Below are positions 36,421-47,613 of a stretch of 64,000 nt of DNA, one piece after another (the stretch's first letter is position 1; each line of letters begins with the position of its first letter). The position numbers and the translations under genes are program-made. Source of the stretch: Epiperipatus broadwayi (lineage: Eukaryota > Onychophora > Udeonychophora > Euonychophora > Peripatidae); assembly GCA_028023455.1 (NCBI GenBank), contig JAQFVV010012509.1, positions 3,098,590 through 3,162,589 on the forward strand, read 5' to 3'. Below the pieces are notes generated by a model. The model did no database searches, had not been told where the DNA came from, and saw nothing but the letters and a program-made list of their open reading frames with translations.

Positions 36421-36829
36421 AATACATCATATTAGATGATGGTAATAGTCCAATATGGAAATACAGCTAAAATACTATCATCACAAACCTTCAGGAAATC
36501 AGTTTGTGTAATAAAATATACTTTAGTATATGTAAATACAAATAAATCTAATCAATAAATAAAAATATTTAATATTATTAAAAATTAAATTCCATTTCTT
36601 GTAATGTAACACGAAAATACAGAATGTACTAGATGTTTGTGGTATTCCTCATAATAATTACAAGAGCATATATAATCAGCTATTTATAAATAACTAAATT
36701 TATAAATAGCAAAGTTTGAATTTTTACCATTTTTGACTTCTGGTAGCAATATTTATAAATGTTTTAACTACATAAAATCAATTTCAGTTAATTATTATTC
36801 TATAAATTATTTAAAGGTAAACTATAAGC

Positions 36830-37293
36830 CAGGGGTCCCCAACCTTTTTGCACTTAAGAGCACATTCCATAATACCGGCCAGGTGGCGGGCACCATTTAT
36901 TTTTTCAGCTAGGTGGCGGGCACCATTTATTTTTTATCTGGACATAATTGCTGAGATATTCTTGACTTCGTTTACGGAGAAGCCACAGTTCATCACATCA
37001 CACGTAAATTTATAGTTGGATATTGTTAATAATACACATAATGTACAAAAAAATATATTTATTTCAAAAATTAAATTTTAACATATAATTGACGTTTATA
37101 TTTTTACGCTGTAAAAGTATAGTATGCCCTACAATTTGATTACAATATAATACAATAATTCATAAAAAAATTCAAAAATTAAATTTATTTGTATCAGATA
37201 AATAATTTTTTATCGTGTTCGGATAGCGGCGGGCACACATAAAATGGTCTACGGGCGCCATGGTGCCCGCGGGCATAGGGTTGGGGACCCCTG
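36830..37293. mobile_element. hAT-type MITE, second family
   Basis: A 464-bp element with termini CAGGGGTCCCCAACC and GGTTGGGGACCCCTG. Flanks CTATAAGC (36822-36829) and CTATAAGT (37294-37301) are an 8-bp duplication with one difference. Inside the left end, AGGTGGCGGGCACCATTTAT is tandemly duplicated (about 30-bp period). No transposase. It is nested within the Penelope-related segment 36059-38860 and is therefore younger than that insertion. Confidence 0.92.
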
Positions 37294-37449
37294 CTATAAG
37301 TTCTCAAGTGCAGGCAAATTATTGTTATAATCGTTTTTATTTTGTAGTTTTTTTACAATTTAGTGTTGATCAATTTGGAACATTTACATTCCAGCTAATA
37401 AATACTGACTTTTCCCTTCAGGCTAGTTGCTTGTAACCTGAAAAACAAT

Positions 37450-38860
37450 TTGAAGCTTTTATCTAGCTAGGGCTGATCATGAAATCACAGCATAGCAGAT
37501 AATACACTAACCATTATGTCAAACGGCTCTTAGATGCTACTTAATTAACTATATACTAATGCAAGTTTGTGAATTTAAATATACTACTTGTATGATAATG
37601 GAATGCATGACTTATTTATTGAGTGGGTGTTATTTGCAATAAACCACGCCTCTGTATTTTCTTTTGATCATTGCGCTCAGTGCAAACAAGTAGATCAAAT
37701 TGTGGTCAGAGTCGATCTCATGCTCTAAAAATACTGTTGGGATCTGTTTTGATGCATTTGTTTATTGTTGATGCGCTCAAATGGATGGATAGAGACATCA
37801 CAGCCCTGTTTTACATGATGGAACATGGCTGACCCATGAGGCTACCACTAACTGGCATGGTTTGCAGCATAGTATTGAACAAATTTGAAATGGCAGTCAT
37901 CCCCAGACCTTTTGCTAGATACCTCACCTCTATAAATACACTACAGCAATGATGTACTTATTTATGCCAAAGAGAAAACTTATTGATATATGGAATGAGC
38001 TGAATCAGTTATCCTCTTTAGCCTGGACTATATAGCACAAAGTCACATTAAATTAAATAAAATTTGTTGGACATGTGTATCCAACACATAAACTAAAATG
38101 ACCATCAACATTCGTAGTTCTATTTATCGTTTGCACACTCACACAAATTAGCTGGCTTGTGTTCTCTGTATAGAAATTAAGCTGTGCCAGTTTGAGATAG
38201 ACAGGAAAGACAACATTGAAAACTAAGACCTCATCAAGTCAGGAATGAACATAATTCTTCAACTAAAAAGAACTGCATTTTAAGAAATATGTGAGTGTGG
38301 AAGAACATATATTGATGAAACTTGCTGACCTCATTGAAAAACAAAGTAATAATTAGAGAGGGAAAAACAAATGAGTTTAAAGTAGCAAATCACACGTACC
38401 AGTAAATACAGGTTTAATTGGGAAAAATGTAAAAATAAAATTCAAAATTGCTTACATGACAATACCATTAGTCTATCTACTGTGTTAATGCATAATCTTT
38501 GGAAATCATTTATTTTGTTCTTAAAAGGTAAAATAGAGAAATCAGGATGATCTTCATAGATAAGCAAATAAAATTTCTATTGATTGTTGCTTTTGACACA
38601 ATAGTTAGTTAGAGCATCACCTTAAATTCAGTATTCATGAATCTAAAAGCCGTCAATTCTTTTCCCATGCTGGTAATGTCATTGGTCAGGCAAGTATCAC
38701 ATGAAAAAAAGAATACCACTACTTGAAACGTTATATATTTAGTATGTTATTACTAATAATTGAATATATTTAAAAAGTAAAGTTTGAATTAAAAAAAAAA
38801 ACATTTTAACAGTTAAACTAGATGATAGAAATAATCCAAGTGCTATCTCTACAAACATGC
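37450..38860 (+). pseudogene. Penelope-like element relic (RT and GIY-YIG), plus strand
   Basis: 37530-38050 is the plus-strand counterpart of the copy at 41760-42390 on the minus strand (shared GGAATGCATGACTT, TTTATTGTTGATGCGCTC, GCATGGTTTGCAGCATAGTA). It would encode the reverse transcriptase palm but carries several stops and frameshifts. Further on, 38278-38345 reads ICECGRTYIDET, a decayed GIY-YIG motif. It is followed by ANHTYQ and FNWEKCK-type residues in another frame (38385-38430), as in Penelope nucleases. The far end (38700-38790) repeats the hairpin arm at 36059. Inactive copy. Confidence 0.75.
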
Positions 38861-40160
38861 ATGTATTTAAATACAAGTTTTTTAATGCTAAGCTAAAGTT
38901 AATATACAATATATGCATTACATAGTAGTTTATAAACAAGCACATTTTCTTTGATGACTGTGTCAAACAATTTCCTTCTGGCTCTTGTCAAAAAATATAA
39001 TAATCGATGTTAAATCAAAATAATTGGCTGGGAAGATTACAGAATTATTCATTTATTTAAATATACTGATTATATTGTCAAACTGCTGTTTAATTTTGCA
39101 TAAAATATCCACGCTTATTAGTATTTTCTGACCAAAGATGGAACTAAGATTGTTCGAAATAAGATGTCTAAAAAGGTACTCCAGTGATAAATCTGATAAT
39201 CCTAAGGATAATTAAAGTTCTGTATTAAGCTCGTTAAATATTTTTTAATTTTGCTTTACAAATAGAAAACTTAAAAAACTTTTTATATAAAAAGATTAAA
39301 ACAAAGATGCTTTAAGTTTATACTTTATAAAGAACCCAGTCAAACAAATGTGCTGGAGTTTGTAAATTATAATGAATTAAATACTCCTCATAAGATTAGT
39401 AATTAATATTTTCCAATCCATTTTACTTTTTTTGAAAATAAGATTACTATTATTACTATATGAGAATGTGATTGTTAATTTATTACTAAATTTGTATTCA
39501 TGCTATTATTTATGTCAGCAGTGTTTTCATTTACAAAATTAGCATATTCAACATGTTTATTTGGTACATATCTGCCTTCTTGTTACTAATTGTCAGGACT
39601 TGGACATTCTATTTTAAGTTATATTAGCACTAGTGAATTATACGATAGTATTGAAATACTATAGATTAAGATCAAGGTATATTTGGTGTGTGCCATATTA
39701 TATACATATCCTTGTTTCTTTGACCCAATTTCTATTCAAGAATAACTACTTGAGAGCAGAACAGTGATTTTTGTTATCCATGAGGACAATTCAGCAAAAA
39801 GCATAATTTTTTTTTTTATAAAGGTATATAATTATATATCCATAGAAGTTATTTGACATTCATTGTCTGAAGAAGTTCTTCGGAAACTTTTCTAATATTT
39901 TTAATTTACTCATCAATAATCCCTTTTCAGAGAGAAATGCATGATTTTGACCCCCCTCCCCCAAACTCTCCCATTGGTTATAACATATTCTCATTACAAT
40001 TTATGAAAATATCAAATGTAATTCTTCAATTTCCCCAATAAGTAAGTTCAAAAACAAAATAAGTTGCTAAAAAATTTGGAAAGGTTTGAAGTACAATGTT
40101 AACTATTAAGGATCAAAAAAATGCTTGCAGTCAATTTGAATCTAGTAAGAAAAACTTCTG
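38861..40160. other. Intergenic AT-rich DNA
   Basis: No gene or clear repeat seen. Confidence 0.5.
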
Positions 40161-40163
40161 TCA

Positions 40164-40252
40164 AGCGTTGGTGGCCGAATGGTTAGCACAGCTGCCTTAT
40201 AAGCAGTTGTCCCGGGGTTCGCTTCCCGGCAGACGCTTTGACATATTAAAAA
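40164..40252 (+). repeat. tRNA-derived SINE or tRNA pseudogene with A-rich tail
   Basis: Contains GTGGCCGAATGGTTA (box A, Ser/Leu-like) and GGGGTTCGCTTCCCGG (box B), followed by an A-run at about 40249-40260. The outer stem AAGCGTT / GACGCTT pairs. A 5-bp stem with loop CTTATAA would place TAT in the anticodon position, but the D arm folds poorly and the T arm is offset. It is better read as a short SINE or retro-pseudogene than as a working tRNA gene. Confidence 0.65.
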
Positions 40253-40260
40253 AAAAAAAA

Positions 40261-41089
40261 CCTCCAAAAAAACAGTTTTTTCAACGTTTGTGAATCCATA
40301 ATCAAAATCTAGTTTCTAACAGAACAAAAAAAAACTGTTTTTGCTAATAAAAATATTAATTATACTTTTATCAAGCAAACATGGATGCCAAATAACTTTA
40401 TTGACAATTATCCCGATACATTACAAAATTTTTGGATGAGCTGTCTTTTGAATGTAAACAAGGTTGTTTTTATTTTATTTAATCTTTTTTAAAAAAAAGT
40501 ACAGGTGAGCTATTTTCATATTTATCAGTGATATAAATTTAGTTGTTTAAAAAAAAAAAAAATATTAAGATAAAATAATTATACTAAAAAGATAATTATA
40601 GAAATTAAAAAAATGACTTCATATCGTCATTTTCAGTTTGACAGGTAGTGTGGGAAATCTTATAAGTAATTTAAATGTATTTATAGATACTATTATGAGA
40701 AAATTCATGATTAATACTTCTTAATATTAATTATTATAATAATTTAAAAATATAAAAAGAAAATATTGTGATTAAAATGAGAAACGGCATACTTTAAACA
40801 TGATAATATGAATAAAAACAGTATGAAAAAATACAACTAAATTTTAAGTTTTTTTAAAATATATAATTAACATCATGTATATAGAACTACTATAGTTAAA
40901 GCAATATGTATACTTTTTACACCTCTGAAAAAAAGACAGTTAAATGGTCAAAAATAACTGCTTGAAAGATCTTAATAAAGAAATTGCATTGTATTTAGTG
41001 CGTATGGAAATGCTTAAATATTATTGTTGAACATATAATATTCAACAATGGAATCTTTTAACATCTTAGTTCTATAGATAGAGATCTGG
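40261..41089. other. Intergenic AT-rich DNA
   Basis: Nothing recognisable. Confidence 0.5.
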
Positions 41090-42495
41090 CAGAAATATTA
41101 TAAAATTATAACTTCTTAACAGCTTAGCCCTGCTTTCAACCAGACTAGTCATATAGCACTAAGATAAGTATAGGTTAATTAGTATGCACGTTTGTGAATT
41201 TGCATGATAATGTAACACAAGTCTTTTTATTTATTGTGTGGATTATTTGCAATAAACTACGCCTCTGTATTTTTTCATTCACTCATTGTGCTCAGCACAA
41301 ACAACTTTAATATTAAGTGTATTGAAATTGTTGCAAGAGTCAAACTTATGCTCTAAAAATACTGGCTTTATGTTGGGGTCTGTTTTGACATGTTTATATA
41401 TACGTGCTGCACAAATCTAGTAATACTGTTGGCAAGAGACTCATTAAATTGCTTTGCAAGTTGGTTCATTGCAGCTAATTTTATAGATTTGGAGAGCCTG
41501 GTTTGGGAGGTAACTTGTCGTTGATGGAGATTAAAGGGGAAGCTGATATTGAATTCATTTGAACAGATTGTCTTAAACTTTTTTGATGCAACCAGTATAA
41601 AGGGGTGATCCATGCATTATTATTCATAGATCTGGTGTTTAGTGTAAATTTTTTTAGAACTAGAGTTGAAGAATTATGTTCATACCCTCACTTGATAAAG
41701 TCTCGATGTTGTCTCCTGTCTGTCGTAACTGGCATAGCTTAGTTTCTGTACAGAGAACCATTACAAGACAGCTAATTTGTGTGAAGTGGGAGTGTGCAAA
41801 CTAAAATAAATAGAACTACGAACGTTGATGATCATTTTAATTTGTGTGTTAGATACACGTCCAATAATAAAAATTATTCCATTTGATGTGAGTTTATGCT
41901 GTATAGTCCAGGCTAAAGAGGATAACTGATTCTGCTCATCCCATATATCAATAATAGTTTTCTCTTTGACATAAATCACATCGTCGATGTAGTGTATGTA
42001 TAGAGGTGAGGTATCTGTAGCAAAATAGCTTGGGATAACTGCCATTTCAAATGGGTTCAATACTATGCTGCAAACCATGCCACTTAGTGTTAGCTTCATG
42101 GGCCAGCCATGTTCCTGTATGTAAAACAGGGCTGTGACGTCCCCATCCATCCATTTGAGCATCAACAATAAACAAATGCATCAAAACAGACCCCAACATA
42201 GCATTTTTAGAGCAAGAGATTGACTCCAACCACGATTTGATTTACTTATTTATGCCAAGTGCAATGGTTAAGAGAAAATACAAAGAGGTGTGGTTTATCA
42301 CAAATAACACTCAGTAAATAAAAAAGTCATGCATTCCATTATCATACAAGTAGTATATTTAAATTCACAAACTTGCATACTAATCAACATCAACCTATAT
42401 TCTTTTTTCTGTGCTAAGAATATGACCATCCTGGTCATAAGCAGTGCTAAACTGGAAATCTGTAAAGAATTTAGTTTTATAATCTTTCTAGCATA
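41090..42495 (-). mobile_element. Penelope-like relic flanked by inverted arms
   Basis: Outer arms of about 300 bp (41090-41396 and 42177-42495) are inverted complements. Examples are TTAGTATGCACGTTTGTGAA against TTCACAAACTTGCATACTAA, and TTATGTTGGGGTCTGTTTTG against CAAAACAGACCCCAACATAG. Between and overlapping them lies a minus-strand reverse transcriptase fragment (next entry). The arm sequence also occurs once, in one orientation, in the related copy at 37530-37790. Confidence 0.8.
41761..42168 (-). pseudogene. Penelope reverse transcriptase palm fragment
   Basis: Open for 135 codons. HGWPMKLTLSGMVCSIVLNP corresponds to the P-M-G-S-x-x-S-G block of Penelope RTs, and YIHYIDDVIYVKE is the catalytic box, with Y-I-D-D in place of the commoner Y/F-V-D-D. 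The two aspartates are intact. Further thumb residues follow (LAWTIQHKLTSNGI). No intact N-terminal fingers or nuclease is joined to it, so it is a fragment of a roughly 700-900 residue protein. Confidence 0.8.
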
Positions 42496-43528
42496 GTGGG
42501 TCTTCACTAATATCTGTTGAATTACAAATGAATAAGGAAAGAAATAAAATAGATTGAGTTACAACATCTCAATGTAAATTTGCCACGATTTTAAAGAAAC
42601 TATGGTAAATATTACTTTAATATATACACTTTTGGTTATAGGTTTTATATTGCAATTGGACAATACATAGGATGCTTTGGTCAAGCCATAGTTGGGAAAC
42701 CAAAGGTAGCCAATTCTAATTATAAGATAATGGCTAATAACCCAATCATAAACTATGATTGGCTTAAAGCCCAGCTGATGTTAATTCCCCAACAGTAATA
42801 TTTCCTGCTTCTCTTACAGATATAAGCCACAATATCTACGGTGGCTAGAATATTTATTTTATATTGGTTATATTATTAAAGACCCATAACAGTGCCACTA
42901 GCAATCTAGATTTGAACTTGTACCCTGTTAGCACCGAATTATAGCTTTGGGGTTATGAAACATTAGCAATGTTGGATTACTCAGTGGAATGCATAAATGA
43001 AAAGTGAATAAAATAAAAATATAGATGTTTTATTCCCAGTTATAGTAAGTTATCTCAGCATTCTCTCAAATGATGATTGGTACAACTCTTAATAGGGTAT
43101 CCACATTAGTGGGTAATGATAAATTACATTACCTTGTTTTATAAATTAGATAAATACACATAAAAATATTTTTATCATCCCAGATGCTCCATTAAGGTTG
43201 AATTATTTATGTTATTAATGACCATGTACCCAATTAATTAGGAGTTAGATAATATACATATATATAACATACACCTTATTCTAGGCAGATGCATTGAGTA
43301 TATTGATTAATGTAAATTAAAATTGATACAGGTTAATGGTTAACCAACTAAGAGAAGAAAAGTAGTAATTCTTTATAAAACTAATACATATTTAATTGTC
43401 CAGCTATAGCAATCCCAGGGATTTTTATTTCCCATTTGTCAACGAAGTTATGTGGTTGTTATTAATCCTATACAGTTTCTTGACTGGATTGCAGATAAAC
43501 AATTTAATCCACGATTCTTCTAACAGTT
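42496..43528. other. Intergenic DNA with a possible decayed tRNA-like repeat
   Basis: No gene. At about 42890-42955, the minus strand reads GGGTACAAGTTCAAATC, a box B-like string, so a decayed SINE in minus orientation is possible. Confidence 0.4.
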
Positions 43529-43602
43529 ATTGAGCTTACAGATTAAGAAAATAGAGCATATTTGCATTGAGCTTACAGATTAAGAAAATAGAGCATATTT
43601 GC
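43529..43602 (+). repeat. Exact 37-bp tandem duplication
   Basis: Units 43529-43565 and 43566-43602 are identical (ATTGAGCTTACAGATTAAG and on to CATATTTGC). Confidence 0.95.
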
Positions 43603-43807
43603 TCCATTTCTTACAAAGTTTACAGTATTTTTCCAATGGTCAGTCTCGCAATTGTCATGAATTTGTTGTACTTTAGTTGGGTGTCAGTAGATCTCTTCAT
43701 TAGGTAAGACACAGATATGTACATATATATGATAGAACTGGGAGCAGCTTTTTTCGCATAAGGTCATTTTTCACTTAAAGGCGGACAAGATTTGGTCATT
43801 CCTGGAG

Positions 43808-43879
43808 CAATCATATGGCCAAAAGATGAGCTAATAGAGCATCCAATCATGTGGCCAAAAGATGAGCTAATAGAGCATC
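43808..43879 (+). repeat. 36-bp tandem duplication
   Basis: Units 43808-43843 and 43844-43879 differ by one base (CAATCATATGGCC against CAATCATGTGGCC). Confidence 0.95.
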
Positions 43880-44300
43880 TAATAAAATTTATATCGTATA
43901 TATATATATGAAGACATTGTCTTTAAATAGCAATATTATCTTTATAATTTTGCAACTTGTAGCACATATATATGCTATCCGATGACCTTTGTGGAAAAAT
44001 CTGGTAGTCCATGCTCTCTGCCAATACAAAATGTATTTTGATCTTAAATTTATATTCAAAAATTTTTTTTGTTATCAAGTGTTTTTGAATCAAGTTAATT
44101 GCTTCCATCCAAAATTACCCCAATGCCATATCTGTTGTGTATTGAAAAACTTAATTAATCACACCCCTTTACAAATATTATCAGTGCCTATTTTTGAAAG
44201 CAGGAAAGAAAACAGATAATGGTGAATCGCAATTGGAAACAGAAAATTAAAAAAAATGTAATACAAATTCATTTTGGAACACTATAAAATATATATATAT
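43880..44300. other. Intergenic AT-rich DNA up to the LTR element
   Basis: No gene. Ends in a (TA)n run in which the LTR element is inserted. Confidence 0.5.
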
Positions 44301-45094
44301 TGTGATGAACGCACATACTGCAGTCACACATATAGATATATAACATTTAAAGAATGTTAAATATTGTGCTTGGGTTATAAAAAAAGTGAGTTTAAAAAAA
44401 AATTACAAAACAAAGAAATGTTTAATTAAAAAAGAGAGGGAATTAGAATCGAAACGATTCTTATCTTTTACCCTACAAAGTTCAGATTTTAGAAAGAATA
44501 GAAATATTAAGGTTAAAAAATATCGATATCATGTGTTTAATGTAAGATAAAAAAAATGAGAAATGAAATATAAATAAAATAAAAACTTAATGATATAAAA
44601 ACAAAAGCGATAGTTGGGAAGTTTAAATAAAATATAAGTAAAATTTAGAATGCAACGAAAAGATAAAGATCTGGTCTTAAAATTACACATTTTGACGGAA
44701 AATGAAATGCATATGTGAATGTATGAATAAAGAGAGTAAGGTTTATTTCATGTCAAAATGAAATAATTTTATTAAAGAAAGTGACTGATAAATAAATGTA
44801 AAATATTATATTATAAAATTGTATCAAATTGAAAAGTAATTTTATATAAGTTGTTGAAAGCATTTTTAAAGTAAAAAGGTGTGAAATGAAAAACCCAGCA
44901 TGAGATCAAGATAAGGAAGGAATTTGAAAAATAAAGGACTAATTAATTAATTGAAAAACAATATTGGTCGAGACCAGTGAGGACACTGCTCTGACAAGAA
45001 ACAGAGAAATATAATAGAAAGCAGACATGAAAAGTTAAATTTTGGGAACATGAAAACAAACTATAACATAAGGGAAGTTTTGAGGATGTGTGGC

Positions 45095-45333
45095 TAAGGG
45101 GCGATCGCGGGTCGATCCAGACTTCCGTGCTATAATGGTTCGCGTCTCGATGTAACAACTGCCGATGTAGCGCCTGCCGAAGAGTTCGTTTTGCCTTGCC
45201 TTGATGCCCACAATACGGAGGAGTTCCAACAATCAAATCTAACCGAAGAGCAACCGTTCCCTACTAAAGAAGTGGAAAAATTCCACGGGACGGTCAGCAA
45301 GACGCCAAGTTTATTCGAAGACTTTATCACCTA
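45095..45333 (+). pseudogene. 5'-LTR copy of the LTR-internal reading frame
   Basis: Counterpart of the 83-codon frame at 50617-50868. Relative to that copy one base is missing near 45120 (GACTTCCGTG against GACTTACCGTG) and the start codon region differs. The rest of the frame, from about 45130 to the TAG at 45331-45333, is open and nearly identical, with only a few amino-acid differences. Confidence 0.7.
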
Positions 45334-45952
45334 GGTAATTATGAATAAGACATTTTATATAATTATGTGCACATACCGTTAAATTTAATGCAATTGCCAA
45401 TCCCACATATAATGAGATAGACCTTAATTAGACTCTTTTCAATATTTGGAATGCCTATAAAGGGATAATTTATTTCAAAGATTACAATCATTTATAGAAT
45501 CTTCTATTGTATTTTATTTATTTTTTTGTAGTGTTATAGCATAATCTGTTTTTTATACCAAGTGTTAATAATTTAGAGTGTTTCTTTTATAATTTATTGT
45601 ATTAAAAATCTTTTATGTAAAATCCGTTTCGTCTCTTTCTTCGCCACTTCCAAAAGTAGTATAGTCTTAGGATTGGGAAATAATTATTATTCATTTGAGT
45701 ACTTAATTAACACGTGAAGCTAGTGGTGCAGTATTTGATCTCATTAAATTTATAATTATCCCAGCGCTGTAACTCTGTTAAATCTTACAGTAGTCGGGAG
45801 AAAGTTGACCGGGAAATATAACTTGGGCTATACCCGTATAGCATACAAGTTCGGTCAAGTACGGATATAGACTCGTTTATGTCCGTATTTTCTCTCTGCT
45901 TGTGGTAGCGGAAAGTGGGCGATCTTGAATTATAAGAATTCCCCATTATATC

Positions 45953-45961
45953 TATATAAAA
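45953..45961 (+). promoter_or_regulatory. TATA-like box near the 3' end of the 5' LTR
   Basis: TATATAAAA only 39 bp before the LTR end. If used, transcription would start at about 45980-45990, leaving roughly 15-20 bases of R-U5. In the 3' LTR the same spot reads TATAGAAAA (51490-51498). Confidence 0.5.
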
Positions 45962-46003
45962 GGGAAGTTTAAGGCTTTCGATCGTCGGGTTTCCGTTGCA
46001 TTT

Positions 46004-46021
46004 TGGGGGCCAGTCCGGGAT
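46004..46021 (+). other. Primer-binding site, tRNA-Pro-like
   Basis: TGGGGGCCAGTCCGGGAT starts three bases after the LTR. It begins with TGG, the complement of the tRNA CCA end, and matches the well-known tRNA-Pro primer site at 16 of 18 positions. The two differences lie in the acceptor-stem part, which could reflect this animal's own tRNA-Pro. Confidence 0.75.
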
Positions 46022-46099
46022 ATCCATTGCTGTGCAATTAGTGATCACATGTTGAATTAATTTTATAAGATAATGTAAATATTTTCTAAAAAAAAAAAA

Positions 46100-47613
46100 A
46101 ATTTTGTTTTAATATATGTTTTTAAAAATATATAAAATTCGCGTTGTAAATCAGAGTGGTTAGAAGTGAAGACGAAGGGGATAAATTTTTTGCTTTATAA
46201 TACTTCATATATGTGTTTCATCGTCAAGTGTGTACGAAGAATAGAAAGGGAAAATTTTAATATTAAGAAAGTTTTGAAATGCGTTGTGACGTATTTAATA
46301 AAAGGCCAGAAGTATTCCACTATAATCGCCACGAACAAAGAATGGATTATCTCAAATAATTGCTGTAATGAAATATAAATCGTTTCAGAAAAGAGAAAAA
46401 AAGAATAAAACACAGTTTCAGGAAAGTTTTAATGCTAAATAGTAAAAAATAGTCGCATATTCCAGTTAAGTTAAAAATAAATGTGTATGAATTCATAGTC
46501 GTAATAATAAAGTGTATTCAGCTATAATTATAGCGATCAAATATAGATTATCTAGATGTTTGTTGTAACGAAAATAAAGTAGTTAAGTTAAAAGAATAAA
46601 ACAGTTTTAGTAAGGTTTTAATCATAAATGATAGATTCTAAAATATTCGCGTATCTCAGTTAAGTTGAAGTGAAGAAATATGTCGGACTCTCGAATAATT
46701 GCATGTATAAGCGAAGTTGAATTTATAATAACATATCCCAGTTAAGCTGAGAATAAAATATTTATAATGATAAATGATAAAAATGTTAGAGTGTATTTGT
46801 TAGGTTGAAGAAAAATATATACGTATGATTTTAAATATTCGAGAAAAGAAAGTAATCGATAAATTACAAAACGTAGTAAGTATAACGAAGTATATTAAGT
46901 AAGTTGAGGAAATATATGTGTATGATTTTAAAAAATAATCGTGAGGATAACTTGATCAATAAATTGCTAAAATAGCCTGTACAACGAAGTATACCTGTTA
47001 AATGGAAGGAAATATATCTCTATGATTTTAAAATAGTAAAGAGACAATATAAATTACAAACTGTGTGTAATGGAGATTAGTCCGTTAAAAAAAAATATAT
47101 ATATATGTGTATGATTTTGTTTTAAAACAACCGTAACCTTAAAGTGATTGAAATTTATAAACGGAATATTAGAAATATATATCATAAGTGCGTACTGTTG
47201 GAAATACAGTCAAATAGAAATGAGTTTATTTATAAATATCGTTAACAGAGGAATAAAGTATAGTAGTTGAGTTAGATAAAATATATATATATATAAGTGC
47301 GACATTAATTGAAGTATAGTGAGTCAGAGTTGGATAAGTTGGAAAAAAATATAGGACAATCATCAAGGTCGGGCAGTCAGTCAGACGAATCTAAGGCAGG
47401 CGAACAAGAGAGCGAACCAGAGTGCGGATGTTTGGGTTGGCTAGCGATCTAAATGCTAACTGACAGATAACAAAGAAATTAAAAGTAAATCAAAATAGAA
47501 AAGCAAAGAGTCAGTAGAAAGAATTTTTTTATGTAGATATATCCAGAAGAGTTTAGTAAAATAATAGTAATAATAAATTCAGATATCAAGAAGGGTTACA
47601 TAAAGTTATATTT
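46100..47613 (+). repeat. Long untranslated leader with degenerate tandem repeats of about 98 bp
   Basis: Between the primer site and the gag ATG. At least three imperfect units are visible (46797-46894, 46895-46993, 46993-47090), sharing GTTGAGGAAATATATGTGTATGATTTTAAA-type text split by short gaps, then GATAAATTACAAA and TATAACGAAGTATA. Diverged half-units containing CCCAGTTAAG or CAGTTAAGTT lie further upstream. The leader is rich in short upstream ATGs and has no conserved frame. Confidence 0.6.

Larger units (their letters stand above)
44301..46000 (+). repeat. 5' LTR (1700 bp)
   Basis: Starts TGTGATGAACGCACATACTG and ends CGTCGGGTTTCCGTTGCA. It differs from the 3' LTR by scattered substitutions and several indels, for example about 35 extra bases near 44365-44400. 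It carries the TATA-like TATATAAAA at 45953. Confidence 0.95.

Noticed and set aside
40164-40240. Functional tRNA gene
   Set aside because: D arm pairs poorly, the T arm is offset by one base, there is a mismatch in the alternative acceptor stem, and an A-tail follows. SINE or pseudogene is more likely.
45130-45330. Minus-strand 66-residue frame conserved in both LTRs (also 50664-50864)
   Set aside because: It is the antisense shadow of the plus-strand LTR frame. The plus frame ends in a clean stop and shows more conservative substitutions, so it was preferred.
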